From Ravibacter arvi (GTDB lineage Bacteria; Bacteroidota; Bacteroidia; Cytophagales; Spirosomataceae), in NCBI RefSeq assembly GCF_039540405.1, contig NZ_BAABEY010000026.1:1-64000 (forward strand): a stretch of 64,000 nucleotides of DNA, given 5' to 3'. Below are positions 35,902 to 44,386 of the stretch, piece after piece; position 1 is the stretch's first letter; each line of letters begins with the position of its first letter. Below the pieces are notes generated by a model. It did no database searches. It saw nothing but the letters and a program-made list of their open reading frames with translations, and was not told the origin of the DNA. The position numbers were made by a program, and so were the translations under genes.

Positions 35902-36471
35902 CTACATCACTTTTTTGGCGCGGATACGACTGAGCGTTTCCTGCGCAATACCCAGATAGGAAGCAATGGCCCCGAGGGGCGCTCTTTGTAGTATAGTAGG
36001 CAAGGACTGGTGAAGTGCCTGATACCGTTCTTCTGCCGTCTGGAATTGAAGCGCCACAATTCTTTCCGATGAGATCCGCAGGAAGTAGCGAAGTACATGG
36101 TTTTCAATGTCCTTCACTTCTGGAAATTCCCGGGTCAGTAAAATAAAATCTGCGTAGCTTAGTTGTTGTAATACAGAATTTTCCAGAAGCTCCAGGTAGT
36201 ATCGGCTGGAAGTTTGGCTGAAAAAACTCTCCGGGACGGTCACAAACTGTCCTTCTGCATAAAAACCGTAGGTGATTTCTTTTCCCTGCCGGTTGACGTA
36301 ATACATCCGGAGCAGCCCGGATTCGATAAAAAAAAGATGGTTGACGGCCTGGCCTTCCTGATAGAGAAGTGTTTTTCGGGCAAGATCGAGCCGTGAAACC
36401 ACGGCGGAAATCTTTTTGCGGGCTTCTTCTCCGGGATTGGTAATGGTGGAAATATACTCGATGATGGTCAT
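35902..36471 (-). CDS. Crp/Fnr family transcriptional regulator
   Basis: A 189-aa regulator: a cyclic-nucleotide-binding-like domain (about 20-120, LLYQEGQAVNHLFFIESGLLRMYY... GKEITYGFY) and a C-terminal winged helix-turn-helix (about 140-185, APLGAIASYLGIAQETLSRI). No N-terminal Fe-S cysteine cluster of the Fnr type is seen, and ligand-binding residues of Crp are not conserved. It lies just upstream of, and in the same direction as, the TolC/HlyD/permease operon, and a TTGA-N6-TCAA site lies between them. A role as local regulator is inferred. Confidence 0.92.
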   Translation of the reverse strand: MTIIEYISTITNPGEEARKKISAVVSRLDLARKTLLYQEGQAVNHLFFIESGLLRMYYVNRQGKEITYGFYAEGQFVTVPESFFSQTSSRYYLELLENSVLQQLSYADFILLTREFPEVKDIENHVLRYFLRISSERIVALQFQTAEERYQALHQSLPTILQRAPLGAIASYLGIAQETLSRIRAKKVM

Positions 36472-36499
36472 AGAGGCCAGTGGTCAGCACCAGTTTTTC

Positions 36500-36534
36500 C
36501 AAAGTTAGTAATTTAGATTTATTCCCGTAGCAAA
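36500..36534 (-). promoter_or_regulatory. Putative promoter of the Crp/Fnr-type gene
   Basis: Read on the minus strand, TAACTTTG (36507-36500) matches TAnnTTTG, with TTTG (36534-36531) 23 nt further upstream. Transcription would start about 20 nt ahead of the ATG at 36471. The spacing matches the 5.85-kb promoter. Confidence 0.5.
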
Positions 36535-36675
36535 TCCCTCAGCGCCGTTTTATCACCTTTGATTTGCGGATAGCGCGCCGGCAGGCGCCTTGCCGGACAA
36601 ATTAAAGTGTGAAATCCCGCAACCGGATGTATAAAAAGTGTTATAACTTACAGTGTTTTTGTGATATTTGTCAGC

Positions 36676-37515
36676 ATGAACAAGCAACTTTACCCTTGTC
36701 TCTGGTTCGATGGAAACGGGCGGGAGGCAGCCGAATTTTACAGCAGCGTCTTCGATCACGGGGCCATCATTGAGCAGGCGCCGATGGTTTCTGTTTTTAC
36801 CGTCGAAAATACAAGGCTTATGATCCTGGACGGTGGCCCCGGGTTCAGCCCGAACCAGGCGGTGTCGTATTATGTATATTGCGGCAGCGCAGAAAAGCTG
36901 GACCGGCTTTACACTGCGCTGGTAACCGGCGGAACCGTGCTGATGGCGCCGGGCAAATATGAGTGGAGTGACCGGTATTGTTGGTTATCAGATAAATATG
37001 GTGTCAGCTGGCAGTTAGATGCGGACGATGCCGGTTCCGATCAAAAGATTTTCCCCACCTTACTTTTTGCCAACGAAAAACGGGGCCGGGTGAAAGAAGC
37101 ACAGCAATATTACAGGCAGGTATTTCCCGAAGGTAAGGTTTTGCTGGAAGCACCGTACCCGGCGGATGCCGGTTTTCCGGAGGGGACACTCCTGTTTACC
37201 CAATTTGCCCTTCTGGACTGTAAATTTAATGCTATGAGCAGCTCGATACCGCATGATTTCGATTTCACGGAAGGGAATTCTTTCGTGGTGGAATGCGCTT
37301 CACAAGCTGAAATCGATTACTACTGGAATGAGTTGACCCAAGGTGGGCAGGAAAGTATGTGCGGTTGGCTCAAAGACCGGTTCGGCGTATCATGGCAGAT
37401 TGTTCCCCGCAATATAGGAACCCTGATGAACCACCCGCAAAAAGGTCCGGCCGTCGTTAGCGCACTCATGAAAATGAGGAAGATAGATGTTGAAGTGCTG
37501 AAAAATGCTGGTTAG
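36676..37515 (+). CDS. PhnB-like VOC family protein, two domains
   Basis: A 279-aa protein of two consecutive 3-demethylubiquinone-9 3-methyltransferase-like (PhnB) domains of the vicinal oxygen chelate fold. Half one has LWFDGNGREAAEFYSSVF, SYYVYCGS and WLSDKYGVSWQLD; half two has FANEKRGRVKEAQQYYRQVF, SFVVECASQAEIDYYW and WLKDRFGVSWQIVP. The metal-ligand pattern is incomplete, as usual for PhnB-like proteins, and a function cannot be assigned. I use the ATG at 36676; the upstream ATG at 36661 adds five residues not typical of the family. Confidence 0.9.
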   Translation: MNKQLYPCLWFDGNGREAAEFYSSVFDHGAIIEQAPMVSVFTVENTRLMILDGGPGFSPNQAVSYYVYCGSAEKLDRLYTALVTGGTVLMAPGKYEWSDRYCWLSDKYGVSWQLDADDAGSDQKIFPTLLFANEKRGRVKEAQQYYRQVFPEGKVLLEAPYPADAGFPEGTLLFTQFALLDCKFNAMSSSIPHDFDFTEGNSFVVECASQAEIDYYWNELTQGGQESMCGWLKDRFGVSWQIVPRNIGTLMNHPQKGPAVVSALMKMRKIDVEVLKNAG

Positions 37516-37590
37516 GAGTGAGGTGTGAGGGGTGAGGCGTGAGCTTCATTCCTTGCCGCTAATACCTCATACCTCAAACCTCATACCTTA
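37516..37590. repeat. Palindrome of 7-nt tandem units
   Basis: The left side, starting right after the stop codon, repeats gaggtgt/gaggggt/gaggcgt; the right side has acctcat acctcaa acctcat. Unit length is seven. It fills most of the 87-nt gap between the PhnB-like and SRPBCC genes. Confidence 0.82.
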
Positions 37591-37602
37591 CCCCCCAAAC
37601 CT

Positions 37603-38118
37603 ATGAAAACGCTTAAAAAAATCCTGATTGTCCTTGTGGTGCTTGTCGCCATACCGCTGATTGTGGCACTGTTTGTGCCCAAAACCTTTAAGACCGAGCG
37701 CAGTATCGTGATAGACAAGCCCAGGCAGGAGGTATTTGATTATCTGAAGTATATTAAAAACCAGGACCACTACGGTGTCTGGCAGTTGTCGGACCCGGGC
37801 ATGAAAAAAAACTACGAAGGAACCGACGGGACCGTCGGTTTTAAGTACAGCTGGGACAGCGAGAAACTGGGGAAAGGATCGCAGAGGATAACAGGGATAC
37901 AAGAAGGGGAGCGTCTGGACGCCGAACTCGATTTTGGCTTCGGCGAGCCGGCTAAATCCTATTTTCTCACCGAGGCTGCCGGCGCGGAGCAAACGAAGGT
38001 TACCTGGGGTATTTCCGGGCAATCACCTTATCCTTTTAATTTGATGGGCCTGTTCTATGACATGGGAAAGGACTTTGACCAGGGGTTGACCAATCTGAAA
38101 GCACAACTCGAAAAATAA
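37603..38118 (+). CDS. SRPBCC/polyketide cyclase-like family protein
   Basis: A 171-aa protein. An N-terminal hydrophobic segment (6-26) anchors it in the membrane or acts as an uncleaved signal. The rest is an SRPBCC-type domain: SIVIDKPRQEVFDYL (the usual first strand and helix), a central sheet ending in KVTWGISGQS, and a C-terminal helix (YDMGKDFDQGLTNLK). The fold binds hydrophobic ligands in a deep cavity; the ligand is unknown. It may be co-transcribed with the PhnB-like gene through the 7-nt-unit palindrome, and a hairpin follows its stop. Confidence 0.9.
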   Translation: MKTLKKILIVLVVLVAIPLIVALFVPKTFKTERSIVIDKPRQEVFDYLKYIKNQDHYGVWQLSDPGMKKNYEGTDGTVGFKYSWDSEKLGKGSQRITGIQEGERLDAELDFGFGEPAKSYFLTEAAGAEQTKVTWGISGQSPYPFNLMGLFYDMGKDFDQGLTNLKAQLEK

Positions 38119-38137
38119 TATTGCCGTTACCTGCTTA

Positions 38138-38166
38138 CGGATGTGCGGGTTTTGACCGCACATCCG
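38138..38166 (+). terminator. Hairpin terminator after the SRPBCC gene
   Basis: An 11-bp perfect stem, cggatgtgcgg (38138-38148) with ccgcacatccg (38156-38166), around a 7-nt loop, 20 nt past the stop codon. The following T-run is weak (cctttaatatt). Confidence 0.7.
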
Positions 38167-38179
38167 CCTTTAATATTGA

Positions 38180-40741
38180 ATGATGACTAGTTTTCGTATT
38201 CTTTCCGGCTTCCTGCGTATCGGGATGCTTTTTTGTCTTTTGTGTACCGGCCTGTCTTTCCCACTGAACGCCCAGACTTCTTTTACAACCAAACCCTGGA
38301 CTTACTGGTGGTGGATGGGAAGCGCAGCCACACCCGAAGATATCACCTGGCAGATGGAGCGTTTTGCCGAAAAAGGGCTTGGCGGGGTCCATATTATTCC
38401 GATTTATGGCGTAAAGGGTTATGAAGCGGCCTTTGTGCCTTTTCTGAAGAAAAAATGGCTGTCACTTCTGGAGCACACCATTCAGGAAGGAAACAGGTTG
38501 GGGCTGGGAGTGGACATGACTACGGGGACCGGCTGGCCCTTTGGAGGACCCAATGTAACTCCGGAACTGGCCGCAAAGAAATGGAAGCTCCTGCCCGACA
38601 GCATAGTGGTTTCTCCTACGGGGCAAAAGGTAAAACGGGCTGCGCCCGGCGGTGAAGGCCTTGTACTTGACCCTTTCGGCGCTGGAAATATGGAGAATTA
38701 CCTGCAGCGGTTCGACAGCGCATTCGCCGGGAGCCGGCTTTTGCCCAGGTCGATGTACAATGACTCTTACGAGGTGTACGGGGGCAACTGGACCCAGGGT
38801 TTCGAGGAGGAGTTCAGAAAAAGGAGAGGATATGATTTCAGGGAGGCAATGGCAAAGCTCAGGGTAAACGGCCCGGATGAAGAAAAAACGCTGGCCCGGA
38901 TGGACTACCAGGAAACCATTTCAGAGTTGGTATTGGAAAATTACGCGCGGCCATGGGTGTCGTGGAGCAACAGGAAGGGAATGAAGACCAGGTACCAGGC
39001 GCACGGTTCTCCCGGGAATCTTTTGGACCTCTATGCAGAGGCGGATATCCCGGAAACAGAGTCCTTCGGAAACAGCGGGTTTTCCATCCCCGGACTGCGG
39101 GTTGATACCGACTATAGCGTTGAGAAATCCGGTAAGCCTGACCCGCTGGCGATGAAAATGGCTTCATCTCCGGCGCATCTGAAGGGCAAGCCTTTGGTAA
39201 GCAGTGAAACCACCACCTGGCTGGCCAATCATTTTAAAGTGTCTTTGTCGCAGGCAAAGCCCCAGATCGACGAGCTTTTTGTAGCCGGAATCAATCATGT
39301 TTTTTACCACGGCACCACTTACACGCCTAAACGTGAGGCATTTCCGGGGTGGTTGTTCTATGCTTCAACCAATTACGGTCCTCACGCGCATTTTGACAAG
39401 CATTTTCAATACCTGAATGCCTACGTGACGCGGATACAATCCTACCTCCAACCCAGCCAACCCGAAAATGATATTCTGTTGTACTTCCCGATACACGACC
39501 TATGGGCGACTCCTGCAAAGGAGCCCGAGGAACTGATAAGTCTCGGTGTTCACTATACCGAAAGATGGTTGACGGCGCTCCCGGTGGGTGCGCTGGCCGG
39601 CCGGCTTTGGAAACGCGGGTTTACTTTTGATTATATTTCCGACGCGCAGCTGGCCCTTCTCAATGGGGTTGGGGGCAGAGAAGTATCGGCCGGGCATGGC
39701 CGGTATAAGACCATCCTCATTCCGTCCGGTTTGTACATGCCGGAGTCTACCGTCAGGGAGCTACTTCGCCTTGCCGACCAGGGAGTTAAAATAGTGTTTG
39801 CGGGCGATGTTCCCGGGAGAGCGACCGGTCTTAAGGGAAACCGTGAACGAAGCCGGTTACTGGTGGAAAACATGGACCGGCTGCTGAAAAAAGCCAGCGT
39901 GCTCCATTCGGGCGATTGGGAAAAGGACTTGTCTTCAGTAGGGGTAAATGCCGAGAGCATGGCGGAAAAAGGGCTGTCGTTCATCCGGAAATCCTATAAA
40001 AACCAACCCTTTTATTTTGTTGCCAACCTGGCGGATAAATTCGGTGAAGATTGGGTGAAAATTAATCTTTTTTCCGGGAGCATAGTGGCGATCGATCCGC
40101 TGACAGGGGAAAAGCAGCCCCTGCCGGTTCGGGAAACAAACGCAGGCAGGGAGTATTTTCTGGACCTTCCTCCCGGGAAATCGCTGATGCTGCTTGCGGG
40201 CGAGCAACCTGTGGCCCGCGCGGTCCCTGATATGAAAACAGGAAGCGCGACGCTGAAGGGTAGCTGGAAACTTGTCTTTAAAGAAGGGAGGCCCGGCGGT
40301 TTGCCGGAAGCCGGGATGGAAACACTTCAGTCCTGGACAACTCTTTCAGATTCTGCACGCTATTTCTCCGGTACGGTTGCCTATTCCCTGGTTTTTGATT
40401 TACCCGCCGGCGTGCCCCTGGACAAAACGTTTGAGCTTGACCTGGGGGATGTGAGGGAAGTGGCAGACGTACAGATAAACGGGAAGCCGATCGGAACAGT
40501 CTGGAGTATCCCGTTCCGCCTTTCGGTACCGGCCGGTGTATTGAAGAAGCAGAAAAACCTGCTGGTGATAGAGGTCACCAATCTTTCGGCCAACTATATG
40601 CGGTTGTTCGACGAAGTAAACCCCGGCTGGAAAAAGTTCTACGACATTAACATGATCGACATCTCCGGCAAGCCATTTAAAGCCTCACGCTGGGACCCTA
40701 TGCCATCAGGGCTGCTGTCGGAGGTGAGGTTGGGGTATTAG
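38180..40741 (+). CDS. Glycoside hydrolase family 106-like protein (alpha-L-rhamnosidase type)
   Basis: An 853-aa exported enzyme with a signal peptide ending ...FPLNAQ. The N-terminal region has the GH106 signature: WTYWWWMGSAATPEDITWQM, then GGVHIIPIYGVKG, and GVDMTTGTGWPFGGPNV in the TIM-barrel domain. A C-terminal galactose-binding-like beta sandwich (about 700-850) ends the protein. GH106 members release terminal alpha-L-rhamnose from pectic glycans and flavonoid glycosides, with a Glu/Ca2+-dependent mechanism. Specificity is not shown, and no PUL (SusCD) genes are adjacent. The ATG at 38183 is an equivalent start. Confidence 0.88.
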   Translation: MMTSFRILSGFLRIGMLFCLLCTGLSFPLNAQTSFTTKPWTYWWWMGSAATPEDITWQMERFAEKGLGGVHIIPIYGVKGYEAAFVPFLKKKWLSLLEHTIQEGNRLGLGVDMTTGTGWPFGGPNVTPELAAKKWKLLPDSIVVSPTGQKVKRAAPGGEGLVLDPFGAGNMENYLQRFDSAFAGSRLLPRSMYNDSYEVYGGNWTQGFEEEFRKRRGYDFREAMAKLRVNGPDEEKTLARMDYQETISELVLENYARPWVSWSNRKGMKTRYQAHGSPGNLLDLYAEADIPETESFGNSGFSIPGLRVDTDYSVEKSGKPDPLAMKMASSPAHLKGKPLVSSETTTWLANHFKVSLSQAKPQIDELFVAGINHVFYHGTTYTPKREAFPGWLFYASTNYGPHAHFDKHFQYLNAYVTRIQSYLQPSQPENDILLYFPIHDLWATPAKEPEELISLGVHYTERWLTALPVGALAGRLWKRGFTFDYISDAQLALLNGVGGREVSAGHGRYKTILIPSGLYMPESTVRELLRLADQGVKIVFAGDVPGRATGLKGNRERSRLLVENMDRLLKKASVLHSGDWEKDLSSVGVNAESMAEKGLSFIRKSYKNQPFYFVANLADKFGEDWVKINLFSGSIVAIDPLTGEKQPLPVRETNAGREYFLDLPPGKSLMLLAGEQPVARAVPDMKTGSATLKGSWKLVFKEGRPGGLPEAGMETLQSWTTLSDSARYFSGTVAYSLVFDLPAGVPLDKTFELDLGDVREVADVQINGKPIGTVWSIPFRLSVPAGVLKKQKNLLVIEVTNLSANYMRLFDEVNPGWKKFYDINMIDISGKPFKASRWDPMPSGLLSEVRLGY

Positions 40742-40803
40742 GTGTGAGGTGTGAGGTTTGAGGTGTGAGGTGTGAGCCCAACACCTCAAACCTCACACCT
40801 CAG
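40741..40803. repeat. Palindrome of 7-nt tandem units with perfect 20-bp stem
   Basis: 40747-40766 and 40781-40800 pair exactly; units are gaggtgt/gaggttt in tandem. It begins on the last base of the GH106 stop codon and could terminate or stabilise that transcript before nuoA. Confidence 0.92.
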
Positions 40804-40922
40804 TTTTAAATTCAAATTCCATTTCCGGATTCGCCTCCTTTCCCCTAACTTCGTGAAACGATTGGGCTGCCTGGGAAAAATGGCAGGGAGCGGATCGCAG
40901 GATTCACTAAAAAACTGGGTAC

Positions 40923-41417
40923 TTGGTTTCTGATTTCGGACAAATATTGCTTTTCCTGCTTGGAGGCACCATTTTAATCTCGGTAGTTCTAGGTATTTCT
41001 TCGCTGCTGCGGGTGAGAAAGCCCAACGACGAAAAGCTTACCACTTACGAGTCGGGAGAGGATCCCCAGGGAAATGCCAATGTACAGTTCACGATGCGAT
41101 TTTATGTGATTGCGTTGGTTTTTGTGCTTTTCGAAGTGGAATTACTCTTTGTTTTCCCCTGGGCCATCGTATTCGGAGACAAGGCGCTGATTGCGCAGAC
41201 GGATGGCGTCTGGGGGTGGTTTGCTATGGCTGAAATGGCTGTTTTTGTGCTGGTGCTGGTGATAGGCCTGGCCTACGCCTGGCGCAAAGGATACCTGGAC
41301 TGGGTTATGCCGCAGGTGGAGCGCTCCAAAATTAACACGCCCGTTCCCATGGCCTTGTACGAAGAATTCAACCGGAGGCAGGAGAGAAACGATCAGACGG
41401 GACCGACACCGAATTAA
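40923..41417 (+). CDS. nuoA: NADH-quinone oxidoreductase subunit A
   Basis: A 164-aa inner-membrane subunit of respiratory complex I. Three membrane helices (about 8-28, 62-82 and 96-118) are present, with the conserved KLTTYESGEDPQG loop and VLFEVELLFVFPWA helix. The start is TTG at 40923: an in-frame TAA lies five codons upstream and no ATG gives the family N-terminus. It is slightly longer than the E. coli protein (147 aa) because of its C-terminal tail (KINTPVPMALYEEF...). It is followed by nuoB after 9 nt and nuoC. Confidence 0.93.
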   Translation: MVSDFGQILLFLLGGTILISVVLGISSLLRVRKPNDEKLTTYESGEDPQGNANVQFTMRFYVIALVFVLFEVELLFVFPWAIVFGDKALIAQTDGVWGWFAMAEMAVFVLVLVIGLAYAWRKGYLDWVMPQVERSKINTPVPMALYEEFNRRQERNDQTGPTPN

Positions 41418-41426
41418 GGAATTGAG

Positions 41427-41939
41427 ATGGACCGAATTAAAACCGGGGACGGCGGGATAATCCTCACTACTGCAGAAGAACTTATTAACTGGGCCAGGCT
41501 TTCCTCACTGTGGCCGATGGGCTTCGGCCTGGCTTGCTGTGCCATAGAAATGATGGGGGCCTATGCCTCCCATTTTGACCTCGAGCGGTTCGGCGTATTT
41601 CCGCGCCCTTCACCACGGCATTCCGATGTGATGATTGTTGCGGGAACGGTTACCTTTAAAATGGCAGACCGGGTACGCCGCCTGTACGAGCAAATGCCGG
41701 AACCCCGCTATGTGATATCAATGGGGAGCTGCTCCAATTGTGGAGGCCCTTACTGGGAACACGGTTATCATGTGGTGAAAGGCGTAGACCGGATCATACC
41801 GGTTGACGTATATGTACCGGGATGCCCGCCCCGGCCGGAAGCACTCATTGGCGGGTTCCTCAAGTTACAGGAAAAAATAAGGAAAGACCGTCCGCTTGCC
41901 CCCAAACTGTTGCTGGAAGTGGAAAATCAGGCCGTTTAA
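41427..41939 (+). CDS. nuoB: NADH-quinone oxidoreductase subunit B
   Basis: A 170-aa peripheral subunit carrying the [4Fe-4S] cluster N2. Cluster ligands are visible: the tandem Cys37-Cys38 (GLACCAIEMM), Cys102 (MGSCSNCGG) and Cys133 (VPGCPPRPE). Arg and Glu residues of the quinone-facing loop are in place. It starts 9 nt after nuoA and precedes nuoC by 10 nt. All known cluster ligands are intact, so it should be functional. Confidence 0.96.
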   Translation: MDRIKTGDGGIILTTAEELINWARLSSLWPMGFGLACCAIEMMGAYASHFDLERFGVFPRPSPRHSDVMIVAGTVTFKMADRVRRLYEQMPEPRYVISMGSCSNCGGPYWEHGYHVVKGVDRIIPVDVYVPGCPPRPEALIGGFLKLQEKIRKDRPLAPKLLLEVENQAV

Positions 41940-41949
41940 GCGTGAAGTA

Positions 41950-42480
41950 ATGGTATTCAGCGAAATTGTATCGGTTCTGGAAGAAGCATTGGGAGAAGAT
42001 GCCTTTGTCTCCGTAAATGCAAATGCAATTCAGCCTTTTGTAGAAATAGAAGCGTTTTCCCTGCGAAAGGTATGCCAGGTGCTCTTCGAAGACGAGCGTC
42101 TTTACTTTGACTACCTTGCTTGTGTGACCGGCATCGACAATGGTCCGGAAAACGGGAGCATGGAGGTTATCTATCATTTTAATTCAATCCCGTTCGGCCA
42201 TGGCTTCATTCTGAAAGTCGTGGTGGAAAGGGGAGGGGAAGCCCTGCCTTCGGTTCCGACGGTAAGCGACCTGTGGCGTACCGCGGACTGGCATGAAAGA
42301 GAGGTCTTCGATTTGTTCGGTATCCGGTTTGAAGGGCACCAGGACATGCGCCGAATTCTTCTCCCCGCGGATTGGGAGGGATATCCTCTCCGGAAGGACT
42401 ACCAGGAGCAGGAATACTATCACGGCATTAAAGTCCGCTACGAGGACAGGGAAGACCCGGCGGGGCCGGCATCGCAGTAA
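41950..42480 (+). CDS. nuoC: NADH-quinone oxidoreductase subunit C
   Basis: A 176-aa protein with the family 30-kDa subunit signature HEREVFDLFGIRFEGHQDMR and RILLPADWEGYPLRKDY near the C-terminus. I start at the ATG at 41950, 10 nt after nuoB, giving MVFSEIVSVLEE; a start further upstream would overlap nuoB. No nuoD follows: the next gene is unrelated, so the remaining complex I genes must be encoded elsewhere. Confidence 0.95.
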   Translation: MVFSEIVSVLEEALGEDAFVSVNANAIQPFVEIEAFSLRKVCQVLFEDERLYFDYLACVTGIDNGPENGSMEVIYHFNSIPFGHGFILKVVVERGGEALPSVPTVSDLWRTADWHEREVFDLFGIRFEGHQDMRRILLPADWEGYPLRKDYQEQEYYHGIKVRYEDREDPAGPASQ

Positions 42481-42595
42481 CTAAATATTTATCAGGAATT
42501 CCAGCGTTGCCCGGGAATTAATTTTATTTTTACTTCACCGGCGCTTGAACGGTTAGTAACCGGCCGTAACTGATTGGGTTTCAACTCCTGAATAT

Positions 42596-44299
42596 ATGAA
42601 CCGCTTTTTTGCCTCTCTGTTGTTGGCCTGCGCAACCTTCCAGGTTGGCTATGCACAACAGGATTCCGTCGTTATCAAAGGAAAGATTCTGAACCTGAAC
42701 GGAAAGCTGTACCGGCAGGCGCCGAGTATAACGTTTTCGCGCAATAACATCCTGGCCGCCTCCAATGAACTGTCGGTCAATGCCGATCTCCAGCCTGACG
42801 GAAGTTTCAGGGCTTCCCTGCCATTGCTGGCCGCATCGGAAGAAATTTACCTCGACTACGGCGGACAGGTTTTTACCACTTTTCTGGCAAAGGCCGGCGA
42901 GCTCGAGATCACCTTCGACGCCGACTCCATGTTCAAGACAGCGCGGCTCTTTCGTTTCAGAGGGGTCAATGCCAATGCCAATAACTATTACCCGTATTAC
43001 CTCGACCAGGAAAAAAAGCTGTTTGAAGCCAACAGGTCGCTGGGTGCGGATTTTGAACGTTCGTTCTGGAACCAGGGGCTCCAGGGGGCCAAACAGAGCC
43101 TGCTGCAGCGGGGAAATCTTCGCCAAAGAGCGTTGACAGCCCTATTGAGCGAAGGAAAGCAATCAGACGAGCTCTCGGAATGGGTAAATTCAATTGTTGA
43201 AGATGAGCGCGCAACTTTCCTGATGGAGTATTCGCTTGCCAATCTTATTGAGCTTAGTGCTGCTGACGACGCGGACGTGAAACGGTTCGGGACTTCCCCG
43301 CTCACCTACCAGAAAGTAATGCGGGTAAACCGTTTCAGGGAGTACGCTACACGAAGCGCCAATATCAGGATGCCGCAAAGCAGGCGCAATGCGTCTTCGC
43401 TTCCGGTAGACAGGATTGCCCGCCTGGTACTTCGTTACGTGGCGCCGCTTACCAGCGCCGAAACCGACAAACTGAACCTGATTGTACAGAAGAAAAATGT
43501 AGACCGCGAGGAACTGGACCTTCTGAGCAGGCTGTATAAAAGAGGCGGAGCTGCGCTGGCCACCGTCGCCAGCTTTGAAAGAAACAATACCCCCGTGATG
43601 GAGGCGTACGAAGGGCCTACCCGCGAGTTGCTGCTCGCCGCTGCGTTTGCCGACGATTTCTTTCGCTACGACCTGGACGAAAAGGCCGCCCTTTATCAGG
43701 ATCTCCAGCAGAACATGCAGAATGCCGGGCTGAAACGTTCGCTGGCCGAGCTCTACAGGATGGAGGTAAAGGATTCCGCTGATATCAGATTGGCTGAGAA
43801 AGCAGCCCTCACGAAAATACCGGGCGAAGTGCTGCCAGGCATCTGGCTGGCACAGAGCAATATGAATGGCAAGACCTGGGTGGAGGACGTTCAGAAGCTT
43901 TACCTGGGAAGGCCGGTCTATGTAGTGAATTGGGATATGTATTCCGATGCCTGCAAAGAGGACATCGCCTTTATACCGGCACTAAGGAGCCAGCTTCCCG
44001 AGGATGTTGTTTTCCTGTTCCTGCATACATCCGACCCGGATCGCGCTCAAGTCACGGAAGAAGGTTTTGACAGCGGGGAACGGAAATTGTGGAAACAGTT
44101 TATTGTAAGGAACCGGCTCACTGGAACGCACCTGTTCCTTGACCCTGAGCAGGTTTTTCAAATGAATTACAGAACTCCGAGCCTTCCCGGTACTTATTAT
44201 ATTATCCGGCCTGACGGCAGGTATCACAGCCGCAACGCACCTTCCCCGGCTAAAATAGAAGAGGTTGTAAAGGCGATCCGGGAGGCCCGCCAAAAGTAA
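42596..44299 (+). CDS. Exported thioredoxin-fold protein without CxxC
   Basis: A 567-aa protein with a signal peptide ending ...QVGYAQ. The N-terminal part (about 25-130) resembles the beta-rich DUF4369-type domain of Bacteroidota thioredoxin-like proteins (VVIKGKILNL, LYLDYGG-like strands), followed by an alpha-helical middle and a C-terminal thioredoxin-like fold (about 420-560: YVVNWDMYSDACKEDI...FLFLHTSD...SLPGTYYIIRPDGRYH). The redox motif position reads MYSDACKED with a single Cys, so the usual CxxC is absent; a non-redox or atypical role is likely. It is not obviously linked to its neighbours. Confidence 0.8.
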   Translation: MNRFFASLLLACATFQVGYAQQDSVVIKGKILNLNGKLYRQAPSITFSRNNILAASNELSVNADLQPDGSFRASLPLLAASEEIYLDYGGQVFTTFLAKAGELEITFDADSMFKTARLFRFRGVNANANNYYPYYLDQEKKLFEANRSLGADFERSFWNQGLQGAKQSLLQRGNLRQRALTALLSEGKQSDELSEWVNSIVEDERATFLMEYSLANLIELSAADDADVKRFGTSPLTYQKVMRVNRFREYATRSANIRMPQSRRNASSLPVDRIARLVLRYVAPLTSAETDKLNLIVQKKNVDREELDLLSRLYKRGGAALATVASFERNNTPVMEAYEGPTRELLLAAAFADDFFRYDLDEKAALYQDLQQNMQNAGLKRSLAELYRMEVKDSADIRLAEKAALTKIPGEVLPGIWLAQSNMNGKTWVEDVQKLYLGRPVYVVNWDMYSDACKEDIAFIPALRSQLPEDVVFLFLHTSDPDRAQVTEEGFDSGERKLWKQFIVRNRLTGTHLFLDPEQVFQMNYRTPSLPGTYYIIRPDGRYHSRNAPSPAKIEEVVKAIREARQK

Positions 44300-44386
44300 G
44301 ACGACTAATTGGCAGTATAATTCAAACGTTACGATCTTATCCGACTTAAAACGCCGGATATGGTGATCCTGCAACCAACAACAACT

